Below are positions 19,786 through 28,252 of a stretch of DNA of 64,000 bases, piece after piece. Where the stretch lies: positions 2,731,501 to 2,795,500 of the forward strand of contig NZ_JAUETR010000001.1 of assembly GCF_032484785.1 (NCBI RefSeq), given 5' to 3'. The DNA is from Bradyrhizobium sp. SZCCHNS1050 (GTDB lineage Bacteria > Pseudomonadota > Alphaproteobacteria > Rhizobiales > Xanthobacteraceae). The notes below the pieces were generated by a model. That model was not told the origin of the DNA. It did not search any database and was given only the letters and a program-made list of their open reading frames with translations. The position numbers and the translations under genes were made by a program. Numbering within the stretch: position 1 is the stretch's first letter; every line of letters starts with the position of its first letter.

Positions 19786-20112
19786 GGGTAGTGCTCCAAG
19801 GTTGTGGAAGAAGGCGGCTAGTTTGAAGGAAGATGCTTTCGCGGGCAAGGTCGCAACGGTCCGGTGCGTCGAAATTCCGCCCGGTCGTCGCGGCTCCTGC
19901 GTCGCATGCGCGAGACTTGCGCGTCGATGCATTCCCCCAAGGAAGCCACACGGCCGAGAAATGCGATCAAACTCGCGCTTTTTCGGGCCCTCGTGGTTCC
20001 GCCGGGGGACATAGAGTGCGCGGCGCGCTTTCGCAAGCGGCTGCGTCGGGCCGCGCCGATTGACGGAAACGGCCGGTTCGCCCACACAACACCCGACAGC
20101 GAGTAACGATCC
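19786..20112. other. Divergent intergenic region between infC and the alpha/beta hydrolase gene
   Basis: This 327-bp gap holds the GGAG site serving the infC ATT start next to 19785 and should hold promoters for both divergent genes. No convincing -35/-10 pair, repeat or RNA element was recognised in the rest. Confidence 0.5.
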
Positions 20113-20898
20113 ATGAACCCTGCTGCAGAAAATGCCGATCCGCCCGTCTTCGTCACCGTCGGCGCGGGCGAATCGTCGCGCCGGATCGCGGTGCGGGCGC
20201 GGCCAGGCCGTCCGCCCGGGCTGTTCTGGCTCGGTGGCTTCAATTCCGACATGAAAGGCACCAAGGCCCTGGCCCTCGACGCCTGGGCCGCCGAGCGCGG
20301 CCGCGCCTGCGTTCGCTTCGACTATTCCGGGCACGGCGAATCCGGCGGACGCTTCGTCGACGGCACCATCAGCCGCTGGCTCGAGGAGAGCGTCGCGGTG
20401 TTCCGGCAATTCTGCCGCGGACCTCAGGTCGTGATCGGTTCCTCGATGGGCGGCTGGATGGCGCTGCTGCTGGCGCGCGAGCTGCTCAAGGAGCCGGCCG
20501 AAGCAACGCTGGCGGGCCTGGTCCTGATCGCCCCGGCGCCCGATTTCACCGAGGAGCTGATGTGGAAGGGCTTTGCACCGGCGGTCCGGACCGAGATCGA
20601 GACTAACGGCGTCTGGATGCGTCCGTCGGAGTATGGCGAGCCCTATCCCATCACCAGGGCGCTGATCGAGGACGGGCGCAATCATCTCCTGCTCGGCGGT
20701 GCCATCAAGGTCGGCTGCCCGGTGCGCATCCTGCAGGGCGCGCAGGACCGAGACGTCCCCTGGCAGCATGCGTTCGCACTGACCCACCGCCTGCCGGCCG
20801 AAGACGTGGTGCTGACCATGATCCAGGACGGGGACCACCGGCTGTCGCGTCCTCAGGACATCACGCGCATGCTGGCCGCCGTCGGCGAGATGGGCTGA
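20113..20898 (+). CDS. Alpha/beta hydrolase (ABHD10-like serine hydrolase)
   Basis: The 261-residue enzyme has the nucleophile elbow GSSMGG with Ser111, a probable acid in GAQDRDVPW and the catalytic His in DGDHRLSRP. The oxyanion region is [13 protein letters not shown], followed by [10 protein letters not shown]. This order resembles ABHD10, a mitochondrial thioesterase that removes acyl groups from cysteines or glucuronides, and its bacterial relatives. An acyl-thioesterase or esterase in the cytoplasm is likely; the substrate is unknown. It converges with queG, with 11 bp between the stops. Confidence 0.88.
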   Translation: MNPAAENADPPVFVTVGAGESSRRIAVRARPGRPPGLFWLGGFNSDMKGTKALALDAWAAERGRACVRFDYSGHGESGGRFVDGTISRWLEESVAVFRQFCRGPQVVIGSSMGGWMALLLARELLKEPAEATLAGLVLIAPAPDFTEELMWKGFAPAVRTEIETNGVWMRPSEYGEPYPITRALIEDGRNHLLLGGAIKVGCPVRILQGAQDRDVPWQHAFALTHRLPAEDVVLTMIQDGDHRLSRPQDITRMLAAVGEMG

Positions 20899-20909
20899 GG
20901 CGGCCGGCT

Positions 20910-22046
20910 TCAGCATCGGGCCTGCCATTCCGCGCGGACGCTCTCGTCGGTCTCCGACGTCAGCGCGGCCTCCGCACGTCGCGCGTAAGCAGCCTCGTCG
21001 AGCAGCCAAGCGAGCGCCCAGGCGGCGGCACCGCGCACCAGCGGACTGGGATCGGCGGCCAACCGCTCGGCTGACGGCGTCAGCGCCGCATCGCCGGAGT
21101 TGCCGATCGCGATCAGCACGTTGCGCAGGAAGCGGTCGCGGCCGATGCGCTTGATCGGCGATTTCGCGAACAGTGCGCGGAACGCGGCATCGTCGAGCGC
21201 CGCCAGCTCCGCCAGTGAAGGCGCGCGCAACGCGTCGCGCGCGGCCAGCTTCGCCTCGCGTCCCGCCTGCGCGAACTTGTTCCAGGGGCAGGCGGCGAGG
21301 CAGTCGTCGCAGCCATAGATGCGGTTGCCCAGCGCCTTGCGGAACTCGCGCGGGATCGGCCCCTTGTTCTCGATCGTCAGATACGAGATGCAGCGCCGTG
21401 CATCGAGGCTGTAGGGGGCCGGGAACGCCGCGGTCGGGCAGCTGTCGAGGCAGGCCCGGCACGAGCCGCAATGATCCCGCTCCGGCGCGTCCGCCGGCAG
21501 CGCCAGCGTGGTGTAGATGGCGCCGAGGAACAGCCAGGAGCCGAAGCCGCGCGACACCAGGTTGGTGTGCTTGCCCTGCCAGCCGAGCCCGGCCGCTTCG
21601 GCCAGCGGCTTCTCCATGACGGCCGCGGTGTCGACGAACACCTTCACATCACAGCCGGCCTGCGCGACCAGCCAGCGGGCGAGCGCCTTGAGGTTCTTCT
21701 TGATGACGTCGTGATAGTCGTCGCCGCGGGCATAGACCGAAATCGCAGCATTGCTGCGCCGGGACAGGACCGCGCGCGGGTCCTCGTCGGGGCCGTAATT
21801 GACGCCGAGCATGATGATGCTGCGGACCTCGCGCCACAGCGTGGTGGGATCGGTGCGGCGGGACGGCTCGCGCGCCAGCCAGTCCATGTCGCCGTGCTGG
21901 CCGGCGGCGAGGAAGCGTTCGAACGCAGCGGCCCGTTCGGCACTCACGACCGGGGCGGTGATACCGACGACATCGAAGCCCAGCCGTTGCGCCTCGGCGG
22001 CCAGCGCCGCCTTCAACGTCTCCGGCGTGGGCCTAGCGGCGCTCAG
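20910..22046 (-). CDS. queG: Epoxyqueuosine reductase, probable CTG start
   Basis: This cobalamin-dependent iron-sulfur enzyme performs the last step of queuosine synthesis in tRNA. Two 4Fe-4S motifs are present ([16 protein letters not shown] and [13 protein letters not shown]), preceded by the reductase fold ([24 protein letters not shown]) and followed by a HEAT-like C-terminus. Homology begins near [20 protein letters not shown], but no ATG, GTG or TTG lies close upstream. CTG at 22046-22044 fits, giving 378 residues, and its CTGA shares the stop of the upstream gst gene as ATGA overlaps do. A start far upstream inside gst is the alternative. Confidence 0.9.
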   Translation of the reverse strand: MSAARPTPETLKAALAAEAQRLGFDVVGITAPVVSAERAAAFERFLAAGQHGDMDWLAREPSRRTDPTTLWREVRSIIMLGVNYGPDEDPRAVLSRRSNAAISVYARGDDYHDVIKKNLKALARWLVAQAGCDVKVFVDTAAVMEKPLAEAAGLGWQGKHTNLVSRGFGSWLFLGAIYTTLALPADAPERDHCGSCRACLDSCPTAAFPAPYSLDARRCISYLTIENKGPIPREFRKALGNRIYGCDDCLAACPWNKFAQAGREAKLAARDALRAPSLAELAALDDAAFRALFAKSPIKRIGRDRFLRNVLIAIGNSGDAALTPSAERLAADPSPLVRGAAAWALAWLLDEAAYARRAEAALTSETDESVRAEWQARC

Positions 22047-22735
22047 AAGTCCAGATCCACATAGGTGCGCGACGCCGGCACGCCCGCCAGCCAGTCGGAG
22101 AGCAGCGGCCGGAACGACGGCCGCGACTTCACCCGCGCGTACCACGCCTTCGCGGCGTCGTCCTCGATCCATGGCACGTCGCCCAGATAGTCGATCGCCG
22201 ACAGATGCGCGGCGGCGGCGAGGTCGGCATAGGTCAGGCGGTCGCCGGCCAGGAAATTGCGCCGCTGCGCCAGCCAGCCGATATAGGCGAGATGATAGCG
22301 CACATTGGTCTTGGCGGCGCGAATCACGTCGGTCGACGGCGGCCCGCCGCCATCCTCCTCGCTCATGAAGCGCTTGTAGATGCGCTCGGTGACCAGCAGG
22401 TTCGAGGCCTCCTCGAAGAACTTGGTGTTGAACCAGTCCATCAGCCGGCGCACCTCGATGCGCTCGGCCGCCGAGGCCGGCATCAGCCGGCGATCACCCA
22501 TCTCGGGCCCGCAGGTCTCGTCGATGAATTCGGCGATCACGCCGACACCGGGCACCGGCGGCAGGCCTTCGACCGACAGCACCGGCGTGGTGGCCGCGGG
22601 ATTGAGCACGAGAAACGCCTCGCGGCGCTCCCAGGCGCGTTCCTCCACCAGGCGCAGATCGAGCCCGTATTCGCCGAGCACCAGCCGGACGAAGCGTGAA
22701 TGCGGGCAGAAGGGATGGTGGTAGAGCGTGTACAT
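22043..22735 (-). CDS. Glutathione S-transferase family protein
   Basis: The 230-residue protein has a thioredoxin-like N-domain ([33 protein letters not shown]) and a helical C-domain ([22 protein letters not shown]). The Cys in PFCPHS suggests a Cys-type rather than Ser/Tyr-type enzyme. Substrate unknown. ATG 22735 was chosen with AAGG 7 nt upstream; the longer frame from 22786 lacks a site. The stop overlaps the proposed queG CTG start, so the two genes probably form an operon. Confidence 0.88.
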   Translation of the reverse strand: MYTLYHHPFCPHSRFVRLVLGEYGLDLRLVEERAWERREAFLVLNPAATTPVLSVEGLPPVPGVGVIAEFIDETCGPEMGDRRLMPASAAERIEVRRLMDWFNTKFFEEASNLLVTERIYKRFMSEEDGGGPPSTDVIRAAKTNVRYHLAYIGWLAQRRNFLAGDRLTYADLAAAAHLSAIDYLGDVPWIEDDAAKAWYARVKSRPSFRPLLSDWLAGVPASRTYVDLDF

Positions 22736-23092
22736 GGAGCCTTTCGACGATTCCGCAGCTACGGCGCTTAACGAACAATCAACCATCGGTTCGCACCGAC
22801 GCCTCGTCCCGATACCGGCGCGCGGGTGCGCTCGCGAATCGGACCATTAGCGCATGGTCGGCGAAAGTGTAAGCAGTAGGGCGACGGGCGGTCATGCGGG
22901 AAACGGCGCTTTCGGGAACAGCGATCAGCGCGCCCGATCCGCTGTCCGGCATTGCCTCGTTCCGATTCGCATGGCCGATCACACGCCGGTTCATTCATCG
23001 GATGTGGCCGGTTCGAGCGCTTTTTGCAATTGCGGGCGGGGGCCGAATAGGCGAGAAGGGCGGCGTTTTGCCGGCCATCCAGGATCCGATCA
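22736..23092. other. Intergenic region between gst and uppP
   Basis: The 357-bp gap separates divergent genes. It contains AGGA 8 nt before the uppP ATG and AAGG before gst. No repeat, RNA element or convincing promoter pair was recognised. Open frames in it are short and lack coding features. Confidence 0.5.
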
Positions 23093-23899
23093 ATGATGTC
23101 AGATACGCTGCGGGCGGTGCTTCTCGGCATCGTTGAGGGCGTCACCGAGTTTCTTCCCGTATCCTCGACGGGCCATCTGCTGCTCGCCGAGCGCTTTTTC
23201 GGGCTCGGCGACGAGGGGTTCTGGAAGAGCTTTGCGATCCTGATCCAGCTCGGCGCCATCCTCGCCATCGTTGCGCTGTACTTCTTCAAGCTGTACCGCG
23301 TCGCGATCGGCGCGCTGACGAACCCTGACGACCGCCGCTTCATCATCGGCGTGCTGATCGCCTTCCTGCCCGCGGTCATCATCGGCCTCATCGCCGGCAA
23401 GTACATCAAGGCGCTCCTGTTCGATCCCTGGGTCGTGTGCTTCTCGCTGATCGTCGGCGGCGCCATCCTGCTGTGGGTCGATCAGATCGATCTCAAGCCG
23501 CGGGAGCACGACGCCACGCGCTATCCGCTGATGATGTATCTGTGGATCGGCGTCGCGCAGTGCGTCGCCATGATCCCCGGCGTGTCGCGCTCGGGCGCCA
23601 CCATCGTGGCGGCGATGCTGCTCGGCGGCGACAAGCGCTCGGCCGCGGAGTTCTCCTTCTTCCTGGCGATCCCGACCATGGTCGGCGCCTTCGTCTACGA
23701 CTTCTACAAGAGCCGCGCCGAGATGACGGCGGACCATCTCGGTCTGATCGCGATCGGCTTCGTCGTCTCCTTCATCACCGCGATGATCGTGGTGAAGGCC
23801 TTCCTCGGCTACGTCACCCGCCACGGCTTCGTGCTGTTCGCCTGGTGGCGCGTCATCGTCGGCACCCTCGGCCTGATCGCGCTGGCGCTGGGGAAGTGA
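23093..23899 (+). CDS. uppP: Undecaprenyl-diphosphate phosphatase (BacA family)
   Basis: The 268-residue integral membrane enzyme recycles undecaprenyl pyrophosphate to the lipid carrier used in peptidoglycan and O-antigen synthesis. Both signature motifs are present: EGVTEFLPVSSTGHLLL near the N-terminus and PGVSRSGATIVAAMLLGGDK in the second half. About eight membrane segments are visible. AGGA lies 8 nt before ATG 23093; the next codon is also ATG. BacA-type genes confer bacitracin tolerance when overexpressed. Confidence 0.96.
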   Translation: MMSDTLRAVLLGIVEGVTEFLPVSSTGHLLLAERFFGLGDEGFWKSFAILIQLGAILAIVALYFFKLYRVAIGALTNPDDRRFIIGVLIAFLPAVIIGLIAGKYIKALLFDPWVVCFSLIVGGAILLWVDQIDLKPREHDATRYPLMMYLWIGVAQCVAMIPGVSRSGATIVAAMLLGGDKRSAAEFSFFLAIPTMVGAFVYDFYKSRAEMTADHLGLIAIGFVVSFITAMIVVKAFLGYVTRHGFVLFAWWRVIVGTLGLIALALGK

Positions 23900-23920
23900 G
23901 CTGAGCCCCAGCTCCATCCA

Positions 23921-24006
23921 CCGTCATTGCGAGCGTAAGCGAAGCAATCCAGTGTGGTGTCCGGGACTCTGGATTGTTTCGTCGCTTCGCTCCTCGCAAT
24001 TACGAG
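23921..24006. repeat. Palindromic dispersed repeat (CATTGCGAG/CTCGCAAT type)
   Basis: CGTCATTGCGAGCG...GAAGCAATCC at the left pairs with GGATTG...CGTCGCTTCGCTCCTCGCAAT at the right, giving a long hairpin between the convergent uppP and NDUFA9-like genes. A second member of the family is at 26236-26315. It may act as a bidirectional terminator. Confidence 0.8.
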
Positions 24007-24023
24007 GACCAGCAGTCGTGGCT

Positions 24024-24992
24024 TCACGCGTTCTTGCGCTGGAACTGGCCGGACGGACGGAAGCGCCAGAGATATTGCGGGGCGATCGCCTCGAGTGAAT
24101 CCGGCGTGATGCCAAGGCCCTGCAGCGTCAGCCCCGCCGCCTTCGCCGCTTCCGACACCACGTTGTCATGACGCAGCAGCTCGACCTGGTCCGGCGTCAG
24201 CTTCAGCGGCCCCGGCGCGAACTGCAGGATTGCGGCCTGGAGTTTGGCGAGCCCGAACGGCAGCGGCAGCAGCGCGCGGTCGCGGTCGGTGATGTCGAGG
24301 ATGATTTTCAGGATTTCCCGGAAGCTCAGCACCTCGGGCCCGCCGAGCTCGTAGGTCGCGCCCGGCTGCGCCTTGCCGTCGACCGCATCGGCCACCGCGG
24401 TGGCGACGTCGCCGACATAGACCGGCTGCATCTTCGTCTCGCCGCCGCCGATCAGCGGCAGGAACGGCGAGATCCGCGCCAGCCCCGCAAAGCGGTTGGT
24501 GAACTGGTCCTCGGGGCCGAACACGACCGAGGGGCGCATGATCACGGCCTCGGGCACCGCGGCCAGCACGGCGGCCTCGCCGGCCGCCTTGGCGCGGGCA
24601 TAGCTCGACGCCGACTCTGCGTCGGCGCCGATCGCCGAGACGTGCACCATGCGGGCGCCAGCGGCGGCCGCCGCCTTGGCGACGGTGGCGGCGCCCTCGG
24701 CCTGTACGGCCTCGAAGGTCTGCGCGCCGCTCTCGGTCAGGACGCCGACGAGATTGATCGCGACATGGCTGTCACGCAGCGCTGATGCGACCGAGTCGGG
24801 ATAGCGCAGATTGGCCTGTACGGCGTGGATCTGGCCGACCCGGCCGAGCGGCTGCAGATGGCCCGCCAGCTCCGGCCGACGCACCGCGACGCGGATGCGG
24901 TAGTCGCGCTTGGCCAGCGCCCGGACCACGTTGCGCCCGACGAAGCCGGAGCCGCCGAAGACGGTAACCAATGTGTCCAGATTCGATGCCAT
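24024..24992 (-). CDS. NDUFA9-like NAD(P)-binding atypical short-chain reductase
   Basis: The 322-residue protein has an N-terminal Rossmann fold (VTVFGGSGFVGRNVVRAL), a central segment RPSVVFGPEDQFTNRFAGL and MQPVYVGDVATAV. These are hallmarks of the complex I NDUFA9 subfamily of atypical SDRs. The catalytic Tyr-x3-Lys is replaced by SSYARAKAAGE, which still keeps Tyr and Lys in YARAK. In mitochondria the homologue is an accessory complex I subunit; in bacteria the role is unclear, with quinone or sugar-nucleotide chemistry possible. It converges with uppP across a palindromic repeat. Confidence 0.88.
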   Translation of the reverse strand: MASNLDTLVTVFGGSGFVGRNVVRALAKRDYRIRVAVRRPELAGHLQPLGRVGQIHAVQANLRYPDSVASALRDSHVAINLVGVLTESGAQTFEAVQAEGAATVAKAAAAAGARMVHVSAIGADAESASSYARAKAAGEAAVLAAVPEAVIMRPSVVFGPEDQFTNRFAGLARISPFLPLIGGGETKMQPVYVGDVATAVADAVDGKAQPGATYELGGPEVLSFREILKIILDITDRDRALLPLPFGLAKLQAAILQFAPGPLKLTPDQVELLRHDNVVSEAAKAAGLTLQGLGITPDSLEAIAPQYLWRFRPSGQFQRKNA

Positions 24993-25175
24993 GGAATGAG
25001 TCCTGGGATTGCCGGGCGGTCGGTCCGCCCCGGACGAGATAGCTGTCAGCGGCGATTCGCACCCCGCGGCCCGCCATCCTGGGCCGCTGTATAGCCCATC
25101 GCCCGCACCGCGGAAAAGGGAGCCGTGTTTTTGCGCATGGGGTGAGAAAAATTGTCATCTTGGGCGTTCAGCGGT

Positions 25176-25204
25176 TTGACAAGCGCCCGTTCGATCCGTA
25201 CACA
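25176..25204 (+). promoter_or_regulatory. Sigma-70-type promoter of tRNA-Leu
   Basis: A consensus -35 TTGACA (25176-25181) is followed after 17 bp by TACACA (25199-25204), with the tRNA beginning 11 bp further at 25215. Spacing and position fit a vegetative promoter for this tRNA gene. Confidence 0.7.
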
Positions 25205-25214
25205 GCGCCCCCAT

Positions 25215-25301
<87 letters not shown>

Positions 25302-25490
25302 TTTTTGGTGGTGACCTCCCCCGCACAGAACTCTGTGACAGACGACGGCGCTGATGCGCCTCGCGATCTGATTGGGTGGCATCGATTTAGCTGATGTCTT
25401 CGCGACATCAGCGACACGCTCGTCCCCGAGCCAGCCGATAATCCTCCTTTCAACGCCCGTGATGTAGCCGCTGCTGCCGGCTGCGAGCCT

Positions 25491-25652
25491 CCACCCTCCC
25501 CTGGAGGGGGAGGGTCGATCGCGCGCGAAGCGGGCGAGCGGGGTGGGGCGATCTCTCCACGCACGCCAGCGCCAGAGGAGAGATCACCCCACCCCGCCTC
25601 ACGTTTCGCTTCGCTCTCCGTGAGGCGACCCTCCCCCTCCAGGGGAGGGTGG
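25491..25652. repeat. Large inverted repeat with 27-bp perfect outer arms
   Basis: The arms 25491-25517 and 25626-25652 are exact reverse complements over 27 bp (CCACCCTCCCCTGG... outward). Inner arms (GCGGGGTGGGGCGATCTCTCC against GGAGAGATCACCCCACCCCGC) pair with few mismatches. Transcribed, it would form one long hairpin. The core CCCTCCCC/GGGGAGGG motif is shared with repeats elsewhere in the window. Confidence 0.9.
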
Positions 25653-25774
25653 GCACCGCCTTCGTGTCGAGTGATCGCCATGACCGCCGTGGTCTTTCTC
25701 GTTTAGGGCAAGACCTATCAGCCTCGCGGCGCGCTTTGCGCCCGAGCTGTGCTGATCGTCTCGCCCTCGAAATC

Positions 25775-26014
25775 ATGAGGGCGCAGGGAGAGCCGGGTGC
25801 CGACCGCACCCATGGCCCGCCAGCGAAGGAAAATGCTGGCGGCAGGAACCACAGGTACGCGCCGGATCATCCGGCCCTCCCTGCGCGATTGGTTTTAACG
25901 GCTGCTTCGCGTTCTCCCTGGTGCGCCGGGCTTGTTGGCCACCATCCCCACGCGAAGCGAAAGCTTCGTCATGAGTTGATATCAGCGTCGGGATATCAGG
26001 ACCGCGCGACTTGA
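25775..26014 (+). repeat. Repeat unit carrying a small open frame (GGGAGAGCCGGGTGC type)
   Basis: GCGCAGGGAGAGCCGGGT near 25779 and ATCCGGCCCTCCCTGCGC near 25872 are inverted relative to each other. The enclosed 79-codon frame begins MRAQGEPGADRTHGPPAKEN. I recall very similar peptides annotated many times in Bradyrhizobium genomes, which marks it as part of a dispersed repeat rather than a normal gene. Whether it is ever translated is unknown. Confidence 0.5.
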
Positions 26015-26235
26015 CCGTGCGTGCATCCTTGTTCGTCCGCGCGAACTCAATCACGCTGCAACGACACACGCCCATCGCATCCCACTGCCAACGTCTCGTG
26101 ACGGTCGCGACACGCCCCTCATGCGGCAGCAGGGACGCGCGGAAATGTGCAGGTGATTTGCCCGACGGCGCAAGCCCGGATGCTGCGACAGACTGGCACG
26201 ACGGGCAATTTGCGCATGACAGGCATGCCATCTCC

Positions 26236-26315
26236 ACCGTGATTGCGAGCGAAGCAATCCAGAGCCACGGGTGTCGCCCGGGATCGCTTCGTCGCTTCGC
26301 TCCTCACAATGATGG
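26236..26315. repeat. Palindromic dispersed repeat, second copy of the CATTGCGAG family
   Basis: GTGATTGCGAGCGAAGCAATCC pairs imperfectly with GGGATCGCTTCGTCGCTTCGCTCCTCACAATG further right. It is the same family as 23921-24006, with more mismatches. Confidence 0.75.
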
Positions 26316-26419
26316 TGGTGAGCACTACGCCCCGAGCTGGCTTAGGAGCAACCTCACCTATCAACTTGCATTGGCGCACAGGATTAGCACGTGAGTTCGG
26401 CGCAGAGCTTTCGCTTCAC

Positions 26420-26445
26420 CACCGGTGTCGTCCCCACGAACGCGG
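26420..26445. repeat. Short palindromic repeat GTCCCC-N8-GGGGAC
   Basis: GTCGTCCCCACGAACGCGGGGACCC forms a 6-bp GTCCCC/GGGGAC stem. Units of this form are common intergenic elements in rhizobial genomes. Confidence 0.55.
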
Positions 26446-26635
26446 GGACCCATACCACGCAGGCGGTACGTTCCGCGCGACTCGTCGCAGCCGGTGACCA
26501 TCTGTCTCGGATCGGCGCCCGCCGACGCGTTGCGTCGGCGAGCTTATCGGCGACGACAGAGGATGTCGTTGTCAGCTGGCCGTCACAGGCGCAGTTCGCC
26601 CGTCCAGGGCAGGCCGACAAAGCCCGATGGGCGGG

Positions 26636-27520
26636 TCATGCCGTGCGTGATGCCGCGATCACGCGCGCCAGCACTGGCCAATACAGATCGCCATAGCCCG
26701 CCTCGATCGCCTCTCCGAGTCGCCTGTCGGCAAGCTCCGCGCCCGGCAGGTCGATCTGCACGGACCTGGCGAGATCGAGAGCATAGCCGATGTCCTTGCG
26801 CGCATATTCGGTCGAGAACGCCCGCTCCGGATATGTGTCGGGCAGCATCGCCTTCATGCCGTGGTTGCGCAGCGCGAAGCTGTCGGCCGAGCCTTTGGCC
26901 AGGGTCTCGAACAGCAGCGTGGCATCGAGGCCAGCGCGCTTGGCAGTCTCCAGCGCTTCGCCGAGCGCCACCACGGTCTGCATCAGCACCATGTTGTTGA
27001 GGATCTTCACGACCTGGCCGGCGCCCACGCCGCCGCAATGGGTGATGTCGGTCGCGAACATCGCGAACAGCGGCCGCAGTCTCTCGAACGTCGCCGCGTC
27101 GGCCCCCACCATCACGCTCAGCGTGCCGTCCTCGGCCGCCTGCCGGGTGCGGGCGATCGGCGCATCCGCGTAGGCGGCGCCCTTGGCCGCGAAACGCTCG
27201 GCGAGCTCCCGGCTGGCCTGCACCGGCGAGGTGCCGAGGTCCACGATGGTGTGACGCGCCTCCACGTGGCGGAGCAGGCCGTCATCGCCGTCGCACACCG
27301 CTTGGACATGCTTGCCGCTCGGCAACGCCATGAAGATCACGTCGGTCTGGCGCGCCAGCTCCGCGAGCGACACGGCACGCTTGACGCCGACGGCGGCGAG
27401 GCGCTGCAGCGGCGCGTCCGCACGATCGAAGCCGAGCACCGGGACGCCTGACTTGAGGGCTAGGTTGCGGCACATCGGCTCGCCCATGACGCCTAACCCG
27501 ATAAATCCGATCGCCCCCAT
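26636..27520 (-). CDS. 3-hydroxyisobutyrate dehydrogenase-family NAD(P)-dependent oxidoreductase
   Basis: The 294-residue enzyme opens with the Rossmann signature MGAIGFIGLGVMGEPMCRNL. It has the substrate-binding DAPIARTRQAAEDGTLSVMVG and the catalytic lysine in GAGQVVKILNNM. Family members oxidise beta-hydroxyacids such as 3-hydroxyisobutyrate, tartronate semialdehyde or 6-phosphogluconate-like acids. The usual DAPVSGG loop is changed to DAPIART, so the substrate probably differs from the classical ones. Two small unknown genes lie just upstream on the same strand. Confidence 0.9.
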   Translation of the reverse strand: MGAIGFIGLGVMGEPMCRNLALKSGVPVLGFDRADAPLQRLAAVGVKRAVSLAELARQTDVIFMALPSGKHVQAVCDGDDGLLRHVEARHTIVDLGTSPVQASRELAERFAAKGAAYADAPIARTRQAAEDGTLSVMVGADAATFERLRPLFAMFATDITHCGGVGAGQVVKILNNMVLMQTVVALGEALETAKRAGLDATLLFETLAKGSADSFALRNHGMKAMLPDTYPERAFSTEYARKDIGYALDLARSVQIDLPGAELADRRLGEAIEAGYGDLYWPVLARVIAASRTA

Positions 27521-27551
27521 TGCAAGTTCCTCTTCATTCGGACCTGCCTGT

Positions 27552-27710
27552 TCAATCGACCATGGCGCCGCGCTGCAGGTTGGCCCAGTCCCGTTCCGGA
27601 TAGTCGTCTGAATAGTCGCAGGTGTCGATCGAGCAGACGATCCTACCGCTCATGCCGGTGACACGGATCTCGTCGCCGAGCCTGGCGATCTGACCGTCAG
27701 GGGAGCGCAT
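27552..27710 (-). CDS. Small hypothetical protein (52 residues)
   Basis: The product begins MRSPDGQIARLGDEIRVTG, continues with MSGRIVCSIDTCDYSDDYPE and ends WANLQRGAMVD. The pattern resembles small beta-barrel proteins with a GDxVxVxGMxGxVVC core; the ending looks short, so C-terminal truncation is possible. Its start overlaps the end of the upstream unknown gene by 14 bp, suggesting coupling. It lies 31 bp before the dehydrogenase start. Function unknown. Confidence 0.55.
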   Translation of the reverse strand: MRSPDGQIARLGDEIRVTGMSGRIVCSIDTCDYSDDYPERDWANLQRGAMVD

Positions 27711-28125
27711 CTGGTTCGTCCTTGCGCTCGGGACCGGGTGGGTTGCGAAAAGGATACACGGTGATGCCGATAGCCGCGCCGAGCGTTGCGATCCGCAGCA
27801 GCAGGTCGGCGGGGATGGTGGTGTCGAGCGCGGGGAAGTCGCGGCCGCCTTCGAAGCCATAGGAGAACGTGCGCGACGTGCAGCTGTCCCACAGCTCCCT
27901 CGGGGTCTGGGGCAGCGATTCGATCAGCGTAAGGAATTGCTCGGTGGATGTGGTCGGATGCGGGGATCCTGTATCGTTGATCTCCAGCACCAGCAGAAAC
28001 TCCTGCTCATGCTCCTCATGATGCAGGACATGCGCGTTCTGATGCAGATGCGCGATCAGCGGCGAGAAGTCGGACTTCGACTTCAGGACGAGATCGAGAT
28101 TCAGGAAATGCGAGAGTGCGGCCAT
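27697..28125 (-). CDS. Hypothetical protein (142 residues)
   Basis: The predicted cytoplasmic protein has no signal or membrane segment. Features are DLVLKSKSDFSPLIAHLHQN, an acidic/His-rich HHEEHEQEF stretch, ESLPQTPRELWDSC and FSYGFEGGRDFPALD. Codon use matches neighbouring genes, so it is probably real. The layout faintly recalls DUF4279-type or immunity-like proteins, but I cannot assign it. It overlaps the 52-residue gene by 14 bp, and the two may form a unit with the downstream dehydrogenase. Confidence 0.6.
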   Translation of the reverse strand: MAALSHFLNLDLVLKSKSDFSPLIAHLHQNAHVLHHEEHEQEFLLVLEINDTGSPHPTTSTEQFLTLIESLPQTPRELWDSCTSRTFSYGFEGGRDFPALDTTIPADLLLRIATLGAAIGITVYPFRNPPGPERKDEPDALP

Positions 28126-28215
28126 GCTCGCTCGCGCGGGTTGCTGCGGACGACGGGTGTCGAAGCTCCGCGAGCGCTAGCGGCAAGTCGGGACCGAACG
28201 CATCGGGATGCGGCC

Positions 28216-28245
28216 AAGGTTCGCCGGCCGAAGCCGGCGAACCTT
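28216..28245 (-). terminator. Hairpin after the TRAP transporter operon
   Basis: AAGGTTCGCCGGC and GCCGGCGAACCTT form a perfect 13-bp stem with a CGAA loop, 8 bp past the dctM stop. No T run follows on the leftward strand, so it may work as a transcript stabiliser or with help from Rho. Confidence 0.65.
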
Positions 28246-28252
28246 CAGACCG

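Larger units (their letters stand above)
25302..26635. other. Gene-free, repeat-rich stretch of 1.3 kb
   Basis: No convincing gene was found between tRNA-Leu and the dehydrogenase gene at 26636. The stretch contains at least four repeat families, listed separately: a 27-bp inverted repeat (25491-25652), a GGGAGAGCCGGGTGC unit (25775-25890), a CATTGCGAG palindrome (26236-26315) and a GTCCCC/GGGGAC hairpin (26420-26445). A GCCGACGC-GTT-GCGTCGGC hairpin stands near 26520. Open frames here follow the repeats and have no family features. Confidence 0.7.

Noticed and set aside
19786..21471. infC as the end of a 741-residue protein starting at 21471
   Set aside because: The upstream part runs antisense through the hydrolase gene and has no homology features; IF-3 homology starts at the ATT codon.
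26391..26696. 101-codon frame beginning MSSAQSFRFTTG
   Set aside because: It is encoded mostly by the GTCCCC/GGGGAC repeat and the antisense end of the dehydrogenase gene.
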